Of a stretch of DNA of 64,000 nucleotides, positions 50,995-63,447 are shown in pieces (within the stretch, counting starts at the first letter, position 1; each line of letters opens with the position of its first letter). The stretch lies in assembly GCA_033439295.1 (NCBI GenBank), contig JAVTLE010000005.1, forward strand, positions 1,538,501 to 1,602,500, written 5' to 3'. Source of the DNA: Deuterostichococcus epilithicus (taxonomy: Eukaryota; Chlorophyta; Trebouxiophyceae; Prasiolales; Stichococcaceae). Below the pieces are notes generated by a model that saw only the letters and a list, made by a program, of their open reading frames with translations, searched no databases and was not told the origin of the DNA. A program made the translations under genes and the position numbers.

Positions 50995-53900
50995 ATGCTG
51001 AGCTGCAGCAAACGGCTTCCAAGTCTTGTCAGCTTCAGATCTCACAGCTCGACTCCTGTGAAAAGCTTCGCGGCACCGCGATCGAGGCTGCGCATCGCTA
51101 TGGCAGCAACGCTGGCGCACATCGAGCCAGCAGTCAGGGCAGCAATCCCTGGTGCGTCTGACAGTCTACTGAGCACGCAGTACCTCCGAAGACTCGAGGC
51201 CTGCGAAGGCTCGAGGCCTGCGAAGACCAACTTCGCTCTTGTGCATGGATCCGCAGAGTGGGCGGCCAAGGGGCCGCTGCTTGCGCAGTGCGGCTTCCAG
51301 CCGCAGGAGATTCTTGCGCAGCCCGACCGCTGGATTGAGCTGGGACACTTTCTGGGCGGCAGCCTCGGCCTCGACGGCTGGGAGCAGCTCAGCGACTCTG
51401 AGAGGTCTGGCGATGGAGTGTGTCAGGCGACTCTTGATCATCCAAGGATGCGTGCTCGTGCAATGCACCGCCCGACTAGCGGAACCCTTGCAGCCGCGCC
51501 ATTGCTGTGAAATCGGCGCCGTCAGAGCCCAAGTGTAGAGGAGCAGGGGTATTGACCTGCAGCGTCAATATCCAGCGTTGACCTCGTAGGACTCGAGTCT
51601 ACCACTTCTACCTGCCGGTGTTCTTCTATGTCGAGAACCAGCTTGCGGGACATGTGGACAAGCGGCGTGCGGAGGGCCAGTCGCCGCGGCCGCTCGTTTT
51701 TGGCATCAGCGCACCACAGGCAAGTATGAGGGGCGCTCCCCCTGGGAGATCCGATTAATACGTTGGGGGTCACACTTGAGCGAGAATCTGCAGTGTGCCA
51801 GGCTGCTGTCCCACCGAGACTGCTGGCAGCGCGCATTTGCCTGCAGATGCCCCAACAAGTATGCTTTTTCACTCTTTTGCACGACATTTCTTTTTCAGCA
51901 TGGGCAGCAGCCCATGCGGCGGCATTTGCACAAGCAATCCTTCTACTGGCTGCAGGGCTCCGGCAAAAGCACGCTCGTGGAGCAGCTGGTCATCCTGCTG
52001 CGGCACACGGGCCGCGCCGCCATTGACGTCTCGATCGACGACTTTTACCTGACCTTCCCGGTGTGTGTTTGCCTTGCTCCCTGGTCCCAGCAGAGCATCG
52101 CTCCCTCTGTGCTGTGTGTCCCCTCCCTTGTGCCGCCAGGCAGACGCCCAGCGCAGGCGCCTGCTCGTGGGTGTGCTCGGCTTGGTCCAAACTGCTGCAC
52201 TTGAGCAGCGCGACGCTGGATCTAGTTCGGACACCAGGACGGTATGTGGTTTTGTTCCTTTGGTTGTGTCACTTTCAATGTTGTCTTGACAGTGAGTGCA
52301 GCACTGCACTATTGGCGCCCAGCGGCGTCAGCACACCTTGGGCTGGTCGAACGAGCCGCTGCAAAGCCGAACACCGAGTGGCAGCAAGTTCTTCGAAACA
52401 ACGCATCCGCGTTGCCACCGCAGGAGCAGAGGTTGCTTCCCGAGCAGAAACCCAGCTGGAATCACGGCTGTTTTGTCATCTCTCCTTTCATGCGGCTGCA
52501 GGACCAGCGGCGGCTGGCAATGGACAACCCGGGCAACCCGCTGCTGCAGGTGCGTGGCAACGCCGGCACCCACGATGTGGAGCTGGGCCGCGCCACGCTG
52601 GAGGCCCTCACATCTGCATCCGACGATGCCTCTGAGGTGCGGCGTGGGTGTCTCTGTCGAGGGTGTCCTGGCGTGGCTGCGCTGCTGCAGCCGACCACGG
52701 TAGCTATGCAAGGGAGGCGTGGCGGTCAACGCTGCTGGGTCTGCAGTCATGCGAACGACCAATGCGAGAATGTGGTTGCACCCAGCGCGCGAGAGCTGGC
52801 TGCCTGTGCAGGTGCCGATCCCGAGGTACGACAAGGCGGCGCAGGCGGGCAAGGGCGACCGCGCCCCGCAGGTGCGCAAGCAGCTGCTGTGAGGCTTGCC
52901 ACAACGCATGCGACCTTGCAGCTCCCCTGCAAGTGCTGGCGGCTGCATCGGCAGCTGCGCTGAGCCACCGGACAGGTCGGGGCATGCGGCACAGGGCACA
53001 CTTGCGCTGTACACGGAAGGACCCACAGGCCGACTGCATGCTGGACCGGCCATACCCTTGCTATGATCACTGCTGAGGCCACAGCGTTGCCGATTGGTGA
53101 GGTGCTCCGCACTTGGGCGCCTGGGGCCCATGGCTGTGTCTCCATTCTCCGGAGCACACTACTCATGCAGGACCATGAACCCTGATGGAGCTTCATGCAC
53201 TCGCAGGACACCTGGCCCACGGCGCGCGGCCGACAGGACGTGGTGCTGTTCGAGGGCTGGATGCTGGGCTTCCGGCCGGCAGGCTCCGACGATGCGGTCG
53301 CCGCCGTCGAGCCCCACCTCGCCGCCGTCAACGGCCTGCTGCGTCGGTACGTCGCGGAGTGGGACTCCTTCGTGGACGCCTGGCTGGTATTCAAGATCGC
53401 CGATCCGGGATTCGTCTACAAGTGCGGCGCTTTCTTTTTCGCAAAGTACATGGTGTCTATCCTTCCTGTGTGCACGCCCGGCGGCATGTGGCATTTGCCA
53501 ACGTGACGCCCTGCAGTTGCACCCGCGCTGCAGCGCGGCGGAGCCGCAGCTGCGCAGCGTCCGGACAAGGTGCTGCACCCGGCGCTGCGATCTCTCGCAG
53601 AGCTCTCAGGGCCCTAGGCGAACGCGGGCTGTGCAGTGCTCAACCCTGCCGTGTCTGTGCCTTGCGCCAGGTGGCGCATGGAGGCGGAGACGAAGATGCG
53701 CGCCAAGGGCAAGGGCGGCATGACAGACGCCGAGGTCGTCGACTTCGTGGACCGCTACATGCCGGCCTACAAGGCGAGTCTGTTCTTGAACGAATTCTGA
53801 CGTTCAAAGAAGATGGACCCCTGCAGCCGGTCTGGCTGCAGGCCGCCCAGCAGCTGCTTGGCAAATGGCCATGCCTCACTCTCCTCGAACATGCATCTGG

Positions 53901-54124
53901 GGCGGTTGTCAGTCGTTTGTCTGACGACTGGGCACGGCCTGGAATTCGTGACGCGACTCTGGTCAGCGCCACTCTCACAGCGCCGCCTCGCTGTGCACCC
54001 ACAGGCGTACCTGCCGGACCTATACGCTCACGGGCCGTCCACCGCTCGGCCCGGGCATGTCATCACAGTGGAGCTGGACGAGACGCGCGCGCCAGTGGCG
54101 GAGCAGACGCCCGCTGATGTCTGA
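50995..54124 (+). CDS. GLYK: D-glycerate 3-kinase (photorespiration), plastid
   Basis: Last enzyme of photorespiration: it phosphorylates D-glycerate to 3-phosphoglycerate in the chloroplast stroma. ATG 50995 gives 'MLSCSKRLPSLVSFRSHSS' and 'PVKSFAAPRSRLRIAMA', a clear transit peptide; the later ATG 51100 lies within it. The core matches Arabidopsis GLYK: 'AEWAAKGPLLAQCGF', 'TRVYHFYLPVFFYVENQL', 'PLVFGISAPQGSGKSTLVE' (P-loop), 'AIDVSIDDFYLTFP', 'NPGNPLLQVRGNAGTHDVE', 'VPRYDKAAQAGKGDRAP', 'VVLFEGWMLGFRP', 'AWLVFKIADPGFVYKWRME', 'VVDFVDRYMPAYKAYLPDL' and 'YAHGPSTARPGHVITVELD'. It stops at 54122-54124. The P-loop codons are split by an intron (51720-51955) that begins with GC. A 17 bp tandem duplication lies in the first exon. 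Confidence 0.92.
51193..51225 (+). repeat. 17 bp tandem duplication in GLYK exon 1
   Basis: CTCGAGGCCTGCGAAG occurs twice with one spacer base. The first copy is read as Leu-Glu-Ala-Cys-Glu and the second in a different frame as Ser-Arg-Pro-Ala-Lys. Both lie between the transit peptide and the conserved 'AEWAAKGPL' region. Confidence 0.85.
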
Positions 54125-54788
54125 CCGGCGCCGGGCGGGTGAGTGTCTGCATATGTTCATGATGCATATGGTGCTGCACGCTTGTGGAGGCGTGCACACA
54201 GCTGCGGCAGCATGATGATGCAAATAACTCCTCAGGGGCCTGGATCGGGTGGGGCGCTGAGAGCCGCTGTTGACCGTTTGGCAGGGGTGCGGCGCAAGGT
54301 CACTGGCGTCTCTTGAGCTCAGGCCAGCGAAGCAGCAAACGAAGCGACGGACTTTCCATAGGGAACAAATGGGGGGGAGTAATCCCCCACCCAGCATCAC
54401 TCGTGGCCGCACCTGGACAGAAAGGCTGACAGAGGCTATTGGGTGCATGACCCATTGTGGGTACCATGGGTAGGGAGGATGGGGCGGGCGACCCCCCTCA
54501 GGGTGGCAGGCAAGAACCCTGAGTCCAGACAGTCTGTCATATCCTGGACCGACTGAAGTGGACTGCAATTTTGGCTGGACTTCAAATCACATGAGCAACG
54601 TCTGAAATTTTGCAGGACAAGTCAATGCTGGGACCGCTGTCTGAACTTTCATCAAGAGTCTGCTCATGCTGGCGGTGCCACGAGAGGTGAAACCCTGAAA
54701 CCTCAAAATGAACTCGTTTGGAACGTTCAATCCTCTCGATTGACCTTGCAGTGCACAGTACGTGGAGATACAGCTTGCAAATGTTGAC
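54125..54788. other. Convergent 3' intergenic region, GLYK / GDSL esterase
   Basis: About 660 bp between stop codons. It contains some G-rich runs (54361-54480). No gene is supported. Confidence 0.5.
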
Positions 54789-56606
54789 TCAAGTCGCTTT
54801 TGTGCCAATCCAGTCCGAGGGAATGTCCTCGTGCAGCGGAAAGTCGAAAGGCAGCTCTTCGAACCTGCATCAAATCCATTCAATGCTGTCCTATTACTCA
54901 TTGGCGGTGCTGCAGCGCCAAATTGCACATGCTGGAAAGCTCGAATTTGCAGGTAGGGGAATTGCCTCGTGAGCAATCCAACTAGAAGGCGACATGCACT
55001 GACGGCGATGTGGCCGCTGCAGCCAGGAACTGACCTGAGGTGCGGCAGCTGTGTGTCGATGAGCTGCTGCAGCAAGGTGTACAGCGCGTCATTGCCACGT
55101 GCCGTGAGGTGCAGCCCGTCCGACAGGAATGCCCGCCACTCCGCATCCTTTTGAAACTCTGCATCATAGGATTGCAACTTTGAAATCAAGACTGTGGTTC
55201 TGAACTGCACGCTCTGCACTTGACGATCAGAGCCTGTGCGGTTGAGAGACTCGCATTACACAGCCTGATGTCGAGGACAGGACACATCCGCCGACAAGAG
55301 GCGCCAAAGCGCCGCACCTGTCCAAAGGTCGAGAACCGGGAGGTTTGCCTCCGCCGCAACCGCCCGACAGACCGCTGCGTACTTGCCCGTCACGCTGTTG
55401 AGCCTGTCGGGCTCCTCGCTGCGCTCGTTCACGCCCCATTTCTGCGTGACATCAGGTTTTTGAAGATGATACTGTCGTTCACACGACAAGCATACGCCAT
55501 CACAGCAGACATGTTGCCGGCCTGGGCAAATCATGCGATGACACACCGGAGGCCAGGCTCGAACCAGGCTCAGCTGCTCTCGACAGGCGTGCACGTCGAC
55601 TGACCTCCTTTCTGGCTGCAATGCGGGCGGTCTCGTCGATGGGCGGCGGCGTGATGATGATGGTCGCGTTTGCACCGGACCCCGCCACGTGCCGCACTGT
55701 CGACCGCAGCAGCTTTGCATAAGTTTCCAAAGGCACGTGCTGCCTCTCACTGCACAGCATGAATTGGGGGCCGTCATGACGTCTAGGTTCACACCGTGTC
55801 GCTGCACGACCAGTCTGGAACCCAATGCGAATCACCCTGCGCCAGGCCTGCATGTGCTTCTGGGGCCTGGGGCCGTCAATCACGCCGCAGTTGAGCAGGG
55901 ACCTCCTAGGGCCAGCCGATGGACACGCAGCAGCAGCTGAAAGCTCACTTGACGCCTCCTGCCAGCGCGGCGTCGTTGGCGCCAAAAAATACGGTCACCA
56001 GCGCCGGCTTGAGTGGCGAGTCCCTGGGGAACACCTCTGGCAGCAGGTGCTGCGCCCAGGCCAGGTTGTACCCACTGTAGCCTCGCAGCACGACGTCGGT
56101 CTGCAGGCACCGCGAATACCAAGGTTGGATACGAACGGACAAGGCAAGGAAGAGCATGGCTGGCATCTGGCCGCATGACCTAAGCTGATGTTGTGCCAGG
56201 CTGGCGGTGATCGTGCCTCAAACAGACGGGAAAGTCGGCATCACCTTTCTCGCGTATTTGCTGGCCAGTTTGGCTCCCCAACCACCTGCGAATTTGAAAC
56301 TTGAGCATCGGAATGGACCTGCTGGTACCCAGCGACCATGCGCCATGCTGGCTGACCTGCATCTGCAAGGACAGTTTGTCGGGATGTTCCAGTCATCTCA
56401 CCCTCATCAAAGCCATGCTGCGTGAGGCTGTCGCCAAAGAGGACCATTGCGGGCCGGAACATCGAGCTGTCTGCGGTGCCGGCACTGCGCGGATGCGCGT
56501 CACGCCGAGAATGCACGGCAATAAAAAGAGTGAGCTGCAGGCTAGCGATCCAGGCACATGCAAGCAGAAGGATCAGCCGCAGATTCAAAGGTGGGCCTCT
56601 TGGCAT
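54789..56606 (-). CDS. IAH1: GDSL esterase, isoamyl-acetate-hydrolysing (IAH1-like)
   Basis: SGNH-fold hydrolase related to yeast Iah1, which cleaves short acyl esters. ATG 56606 opens a hydrophobic signal/anchor, '[17 protein letters not shown]' and 'TLFIAVH', so the protein probably enters the ER. Block I is '[15 protein letters not shown]' (nucleophile Ser). '[19 protein letters not shown]' holds block II, with the oxyanion Gly. '[14 protein letters not shown]' is block III (G-A-N-D). '[14 protein letters not shown]' and '[19 protein letters not shown]' follow. '[19 protein letters not shown]' is block V with the catalytic Asp and His. The last exon (about 54860-54789) reads '[19 protein letters not shown]', joined in frame to 'LPHLR' across a GT-AG intron. 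All catalytic residues are intact. The physiological ester is unknown. Confidence 0.9.
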
Positions 56607-57099
56607 GCGGAGGAGCGGCAGGCCGTGCGCTCTGCCTGAAGGTTCTGCCGCAGCAAGGTGCCTTGTACGCCTCGACGGGCCAGGTGCCCGAGACGGCGCG
56701 GCAATGGCGACAGCACGACGCCGAACTGTCCTGTCGCGACTGTAAGTACACGCTTACTGCGCGATCGAACGTTGTGGTGCTCACAGGAGACATCGATTGG
56801 GAGATCAATTTTGCGAGGGGACTGGAAAGGCTTTGCCCTTTCGCTGAAAGCGGTTCCAGAAGCCGGTTGCAAGTTTCTGCTTGCACCTCCAACATCTGCA
56901 CGTTTCGCAAAGGACGTTCTCTTTGTTTCCTCTCTGCGGCGACGAAGGTCCAGCAACGAGGGCGACCGCTGAAAGTTTGATTGGCCATCACCACTGTTTG
57001 CTAATACCGGGTCGTTCACCGAGCCGCTTGACAAGCATTTGGACATCGCCAGTGGTTTATCCAAGATTCTAGCTTCGTCCTGCGAAGGCCAGCGGGAGG
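56607..57099. promoter_or_regulatory. Divergent intergenic region, GDSL esterase / RPT4
   Basis: A 493 bp gap between opposite start codons, probably a shared promoter. Open frames across it (for example 56558-56980 +) have no family match and are treated as chance. Confidence 0.4.
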
Positions 57100-59816
57100 A
57101 TGGCGTCGGCAGGGCCGGACGAGGAGCAGAGGTGGCACAGCTGAACAGTTGCATGATGTGCAGGAGGGCATCTGCACAGCGGTGGCAACGGTAGCTTGCT
57201 GAATCGACTGCCCTTGGTGTCATGCAGGAGGCAAGAGGCGCAGAATGAGCTGCGCAAGAAGCTGCTGCAGCACAAAGAGATTGACGCCAAAGTCAGGAAC
57301 CTGCGGGACCAGGCAAAGGAGCTCAAAGGGCACTATGACAAAACAGAGGACGACCTGAAGGCGCTGCAGAGCGTGGGGCAAATCATCGGGGAGGTCCTCA
57401 GACAGCTGGACGATGAGCGCTGTGAGTGTGCTCCTCCCCCAGCAGCGCTCCCCCCTGGTTGCAGCCTCCTGAACCTGGTTGCTGCCCACGAGTCAGGGGA
57501 CGCCGCGTCTGCACGCCGGTCTCGCCGAAGCGGTGCACTATCACTGCCATCCCCTACGTGAATGGTCAATCGAAACTGCTCGGTCGCCGCCCCAGACCGC
57601 CTTAGCTGCCCGCCCTGTGGTGCACGGTGCAGTCATCGTCAAGGCCAGCAGCGGGCCGCGATATGTGGTCGGCTGCCGAGCAAAGGTGGACAAGACCAAA
57701 CTGGTGGCGAACACGCGCGTCACCCTGGACATGACCACGCTCACCATCATGCGCGCCCTGCCCCGCGAGGTGCAGCGCTTCGCCTGCCTCTCAAGTTGCC
57801 GCGATGCTCACTGCCACAGTGCCACTGCAAATCGTGTCCTGTACCCATCCTGTGCATGCTGACAACGACATGGCCGGATGCGCATCAAACCGGGCTTCGA
57901 TCTGGAATTGCACTGGGGCTGCACTGCCGCGCTCACACTGTGATCCATAGGAACAGGCGCGTCAGCGGGACGGCACTCATGGCAGGGCGGGGCCGACCAG
58001 ACGCCAGCCGAGAAGCACCTGTCGCACACGGCCTCAACCCACACTCCTCTCGCCCGTCGTTGCTGCAGCAGGAGGCAGCGGCAGACAAAAGGAGCATAAA
58101 ACAGAGTGAGATGCTGCAAACATGAGGCACAGGGGATCCACTTCCGCCGCCGCAGGTGGACCCGGTGGTGTACAACATGTTGTCGGAGGACCCTGGCAAC
58201 GTGGACTACTCCATGATCGGCGGTCTGAGCGAGCAGATCCGGGAGCTGCGCGAGTCCATCGAGTTGCCGCTCATGAACCCGGAGCTCTTCGAGCGCGTCG
58301 GCATCAGCCCGCCCACGGGCGTGCTGCTGTACGGCCCCCCGGGCACGGGGAAGACGCTGCTGGCCAAGGCCATCGCCGCCAACATTGATGCCAACTTCCT
58401 CAAGGTGGAAGCATCCGCAGGGCTGTGCGGCTTTTGCGTTATGTCATGGTTATGGCTGCTGCAGCAGGAGTTGGCTGCGGCGGTGGGACACTCCCGTTTT
58501 GTATAGCCTGGTCCGCACGCCAGCTAAGCATTGTCGGGAACGCTTCAGGCCAGCGAGCGCTTCACCGCATGCTGTTCCCGTTCGGACCTGATGGTGCCAG
58601 CTCATTCACAAGCTCGAGGGGAATATGGATGCTTGCAAGATCATTCAAATAATTCATCGACCTGCATCTGTGCAGGTGGTGTCCAGCGCCATCGTAGACA
58701 AGTACATTGGCGAGTCCGCGCGCCTCATCCGGGAGATGTTTGGCTACGCCAAGGAGCACCAGCCGTGCATCATCTTCATGGATGAGATTGACGCGATCGG
58801 GGGGCGGCGCTTCAGCGAGGGCACGTCCGCGGACCGGGAAATCCAGCGCACGCTGATGGAGCTGCTCAGCCAGCTGGACGGCTTCGACGCCATTGGCAAG
58901 GTCAAGATGATCATGGCCACCAACAGGTGGGCAGGCGGCTCACTATTTTTGGCATCTTGCCAAGCGCTCCAGAAGTCGGGCATCATCGATGCGTCATGGT
59001 GCTCGGTGGGTGCTCGGTGGACCGGCACAGCGATTGCAAGCATGAAAGCAGTAGTTCTGCCATGAACTAATCATGAAACAAGCAAAGCAGCAGGCCGACT
59101 GGCTGACTGACTGGCTAACTGCTGCTGCGACCTGGGACGCCTGCAGGCCGGATGTGCTGGACCCGGCGCTGCTGCGGCCGGGGCGGCTGGACCGCAAAAT
59201 CGAGATCCCGCTGCCCAACGAGCAGGCGCGCATGGAGATCCTCAAGATCCACGCCGCCAACATCACAAAGCACGGCGACATCGACTACGAAGCGGTCGTC
59301 AAGCTGGCGGAAAACTTCAATGGCGCCGACCTGCGCAATGTGAGCCCACCTGGCCGGACTTGGAGGGTGGTGTTTGGTGAAACAAGTGTGTGCCTGGCAG
59401 CGAGAATTGAAGCTGACTGGTTGTGCATCGCCAGCCTGGTGCATCCTCGCCTGCTGCTGCTCACATGGTCTGCCAGCTGTCTCTGCAGCTGTTCCGAGTC
59501 AGCAAGGGCCCATGATATGTGGCGCAGGTGTGCACAGAGGCCGGTATGTTTGCAATCCGCGACGAGCGGGACTACATCGTGCAGGTGATTGGCTGTCAAT
59601 GCGGGCAACATCCAGGCCCGTGGGGAAGGGGCCGNTNNCGAAATTGCCTGCTTGTGCATCTAGAGCATACAGAGGCATTGACATGTTGCTTACACAGGGA
59701 ATGACACAAGGAACATTGTGCACATGCAGGAGGACATGATGAAGGCAGTGCGGAAGCTCAATGAGGCAAAGAAGTTGGAAGGCACTCTAGACTCCAGCTT
59801 CGGCGAGGGCAAGTAG
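57100..59816 (+). CDS. RPT4: 26S proteasome regulatory ATPase RPT4
   Basis: AAA+ ATPase of the 19S base ring that unfolds substrates for the 20S core. ATG 57100 gives '[11 protein letters not shown]', joined at a GT-AG intron to '[19 protein letters not shown]' and '[19 protein letters not shown]', the N-terminal coiled coil. The OB domain has '[18 protein letters not shown]'. The ATPase has '[19 protein letters not shown]', '[19 protein letters not shown]' (Walker A), '[19 protein letters not shown]' (Walker B), '[18 protein letters not shown]' and '[19 protein letters not shown]' (second region of homology with Arg fingers). The C-terminus is '[19 protein letters not shown]' then 'LDSSFGEGK'. 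The pattern is Rpt4 (S10b) rather than another Rpt, because of '[10 protein letters not shown]' and '[14 protein letters not shown]'-type wording. Ambiguous bases at 59635-59638 are intronic. Confidence 0.94.
59635..59638. other. Ambiguous bases in RPT4 intron
   Basis: Three Ns with one T between them, in the penultimate RPT4 intron between 'DYIVQ' and 'EDMMKAV'. There is no effect on the protein. Confidence 0.95.
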
Positions 59817-60349
59817 AGCATGCCTGAAGAGGCCAATTTCCAAGCGCCATTGGATTCTAATCCTGCGCATGAGGGGCTGTGATCAGCAGGGGTCGCACAG
59901 ATCATGTCTTGATGCACTGCCATGTGCGCAGCGGCTGTCCTAGGCAATGACAGTGGCTTCTGGCAAAGCAGACTTCGTGAAGTCACGATGCGACTCTGCC
60001 CCACAAGTTTCCCACACGTTGCTGGTGTTCCTACGCTATTATCCCTAATTGGACCACAGTCCCCACCTCCCAGCCCCTTTCAATGCGATGGCGGCACTGG
60101 CACGCCAGCCTTAATGGTCACACAAAGGCCACCCGGCCCCTTCAGCAATTTGTCTTCGTTCACGAATACTTCCTGTCACATGTCTGATTGCTGTACAATC
60201 ACATTTCCGTCTGGAATCGCGACAGTGCCGACGCGGCTTGCTCACGCAAATGCTCAAACCCCCTCAGGAGGCGTCCAGCCACCCGCTGCACTTCGGGTCG
60301 CAACAAATCCAAACGCTGCCCCATGCCCGCAGGCTCTTCACCACGCACG
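59817..60349. other. Convergent 3' intergenic region, RPT4 / histidine phosphatase
   Basis: About 530 bp between stop codons. An open frame on the minus strand (60199-60417) overlaps the phosphatase end in another frame; it could be an alternative C-terminus but has no match. Confidence 0.45.
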
Positions 60350-61710
60350 TCATCGAAACGTCCAGTGCACCCCCCTGCACTCTGTCTCATTGAGCTGCCA
60401 CAGGCCCCACTCGCCATCCTCCTCCTGCTCCCTCCACGTCATTGCATAGCCGCAGTGCTGCACATCGTACACGATTGCGTGGGGGAGTATCCGGCTGACC
60501 GCCCGCCCCACAGCCTGCCAGCAGGCACACCGCACTTTTACACAACAAACTTCTGGCAGCATCTAGCTGCACGTGCTGCAAATGCTCCAGTTGTGCCAAT
60601 GCCAGCATGGCAGGCGGATCCACCTCTCCGTGGCTGACCACCAGAACATTCTCCCCCGGAAACCGGTCGGCAATGGCCTGCGGCAGCAGAAACAGTACAA
60701 TTTCGCACGCACTCACATAGACAGCTGCACGAAATTGATGCATGATGTCCTGTTTCTTCTTGTCTGCACTGCGCAGCTGAGCGTTGGTTGTGAATAGGAT
60801 AAGGCAGCCTGATCCCTACCTCGAGCGCCTGCGTGTAGCGCACGTGTGCCTGTTCCACAGTCTCTGGAAAGGGCGGGAAGCTGGTGTCTGCGATGGTCAC
60901 CTCCGTGGCGGCTACACCGCAGCATTCAATCGCATGTGAGGGTGAGGATCGCTTTGCGCAGCCAGCGTGCCTTATCCTTGCCGTAGCTGATGGTCCTAGA
61001 GTTCGACTGCCCTCATTGTCCGCCTGGCATGGCGGCAGCAATAGCTCACCTGCTTCGCCGAGGACCTGCGTCAGCGCTGCCCGCAGGTTCCCCTGCCCCC
61101 ACATCCAGTCCTTCGCCAGGCCCACCGGCGGTTGCAACTGCGACCCGACCAGCGTCTTTGGGCTGAGCACCTGCGGCGAACGTTGTTGCTGCGTGCGCTC
61201 AATCGTGTTCTTTCGACTACAGTGCTGCAGATCGCGTCACATGTCTGGCTAAAGACATCCATGACGGGCAGAAATCACCCAGACACTGGCGCTGATCACC
61301 TCGCAAACGCCCGAGTCGACCTGCCAGCTGGACAGCGGCAGCTTCAGCTTGCCATTGAGCAGCTTCGCGGTCTCAAGGCACCGCTGAAATGGCGACACCA
61401 CGATGCGCTGGAAGCCCAGGTGCACCAGCTGCTCGGCGACCAGCTCGACCTGCACGCGTCGTATGTATCCATCGTGGTCCATGAATGCACAGTAAACGCA
61501 TTCGCGGTCCACGTGATGCGCCTGGCGAGCACATTGCATGATGGCCATGTGGGCGGTGTCGAGGGAAAGGGGGGGATGCATCTTCACCGCAACGGCGCCT
61601 TCAGTCCAGAGTGGCGGGTCCCATGGACGCTCGGACGTGACGCGCCAGAACGCCTCCACCTCATCAAGCCGCTTGCCGTGCCGTATGACAGTGAGGAGCT
61701 GCCGGCCCAT
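60350..61710 (-). CDS. Histidine-phosphatase (phosphoglycerate-mutase-like) superfamily protein
   Basis: Member of the RHG clade of phosphatases/mutases, close in style to the UBASH3/tau55 group. ATG 61710 gives 'MGRQLLTVIRHGKRLDEVE', with the phospho-acceptor His in RHG, then 'WRVTSERPWDPPLWTEG'. The next segment has 'VELVAEQLVHLGFQRIVVS' and 'PFQRCLETAKLL', carrying the conserved Arg. Later exons give 'PPVGLAKDWMWGQGNLRAA', 'TSFPPFPETVEQAHVRYTQ' and 'RFPGENVLVVSHGE', with the second catalytic His. The last exon reads 'AVGRAVSRILPHAIVYDVQ' and 'CGYAMTWREQEEDGEWGLW' to a stop at 60350. The joint after 'LWTEG' is unclear: a continuous reading through 'AVAVKMHPPLSLDTAHMA' is open, but GC-donor splicing is possible. 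The substrate is unknown. Confidence 0.8.
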
Positions 61711-62075
61711 GTTAAGCCAGCTGATGGAATGGAGCAAGGCAAAGCGGAACAAGCAGGGCTGACGGTGCGACCAGGCGATGTAAATGCTGATCGGACCACC
61801 CCTAAAACCGATGATGCCCGCAGGCCAATTTTTGGCCGGCCAGATTCTCCTTTGCCTGGCAGTGGTTGTACTGGAAACAAGTCTGACTGTGTTGCTATCG
61901 ACGCAAACGTACGGTGAGACCGCAATTTGCCCGCGACACCCGACATCGATGCGCTTCTGCTTCCAACTGGCTGCCTAGTGCTGTTTTTCACGGCATGAAC
62001 AATTTCGTGATGCGAAACGCAGCTTGCACACTCCAAAGGTACATACCTCGAGGTTTATCGGCAAACTACCAAACA
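61711..62075. promoter_or_regulatory. Divergent intergenic region, phosphatase / GrpE
   Basis: A 365 bp head-to-head gap, the shortest in the window, probably one bidirectional promoter. No defined motif is claimed. Confidence 0.4.
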
Positions 62076-62338
62076 ATGCTTCGTCAGGCCGCGCATCTGG
62101 TCGGCCGCCGAGTTGCACTGCTGCCGTCAGCTGATGGCTTGCACGGCAGGGACATCGTTGGTCGTGCCTCGACAGCAGAGCCGCGCATGGGATTGACATG
62201 CCTTCGTCAGTTCTTCTCGTCGTCGTCCGTCAATGCCGCTACCTCCTCGGACCGCGACAGCCAGGCGGCCGGTGGCGCGGCGGCAGGAGCGCCGGAGGAA
62301 CCGGGCGCTGAGCCGGCGCAGGCAGCCGGCGATGCCGG

Positions 62339-62374
<36 letters not shown>

Positions 62375-63412
62375 CGGTGGAAGCGTGGAGCAGGAGCCGC
62401 CGACTCTGGAGGGCCTGCAGGCAGAGCTGCAGGCACAGCGTGCGGCTGCCGGGGAGCAGGAAGCCAACGTGGGTCTTTTGGACATCGTGTTCGGTGTCGG
62501 TAGTTTGACAAATTTCACCTCCGTTGCTGCACATGCCCACACATGCCAAGCTTTGGCATGGCTCCTTTGACTGCCGATCACGCCATCGAGTTCCATACTG
62601 TGCACCATCCGTCGTTTACACCGCACGGGTGGCAAATTCGCCTCAGTCTATGCCAGTCCACCTCTTGGCAGGCAGCGGAGATGAAGGACAAGCTGCTGCG
62701 GACGCTGGCGGACATGGAAAACCTGCGGGAGCGGTCTGCGCGCCAGATAGACTCCAACAAGCAGTACGCCGTGCAGGTACTGCCTTGCCGTCACCTGCTG
62801 CACACGCGTATCTCGTGTGCATTATCATTCTAAGCAATCATTCGGCTGGTATGCCCTGCACTGCGATGCTGCTTTCGCAAGAACGAGTTGATAGAGGAAT
62901 TCAGACCAAGTCATGCATCGTACCCCCAATGCCCGTCAACACGAAAGTGCAGAGTTTTGCTATGAGCCTGCTGCTTCGCAGGCTCACACCCCGCCGACAC
63001 GGTGGGAAGCAGAGCTTCGTCAGGAGCCTGCTCTCTCACGGATCCTGACACATGCCGAGCCGCACTGTTGCAGAGTTCCGCCGACAGCCTGCTGTCTCAG
63101 ATCCTGACACATGCCGAGCCGCACTGATGCAGAGTTTCGCCAAGAGCCTGCTGGACGTAGCAGACAATTTGGAGCGGGCGGCGGGCGCAGTGCCGGAGGC
63201 AGCGCTGCAGCCGGACTCTGGCATGTCCGCTGCTGACGTGTCGAAGCACCTGCGGACGCTGCTGCAGGGCGTGCAGTTGACCGACAAGCAGCTGACCTCG
63301 GTGAGAGCTGGTGTGGGACCTGCGGAAGCTGCTGACCGCCTGCCTTTGTGATTGTCATCACCGAGACCAGAATGTGGCCTGGAGCTCCGCGATCATCACA
63401 AATCAATCATGC

Positions 63413-63447
<35 letters not shown>

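Noticed and set aside
62949-63153. CRISPR-like array in GrpE intron
   Set aside because: Units are directly adjacent without unique spacers, and each copies the exon start, so it is a tandem duplication.
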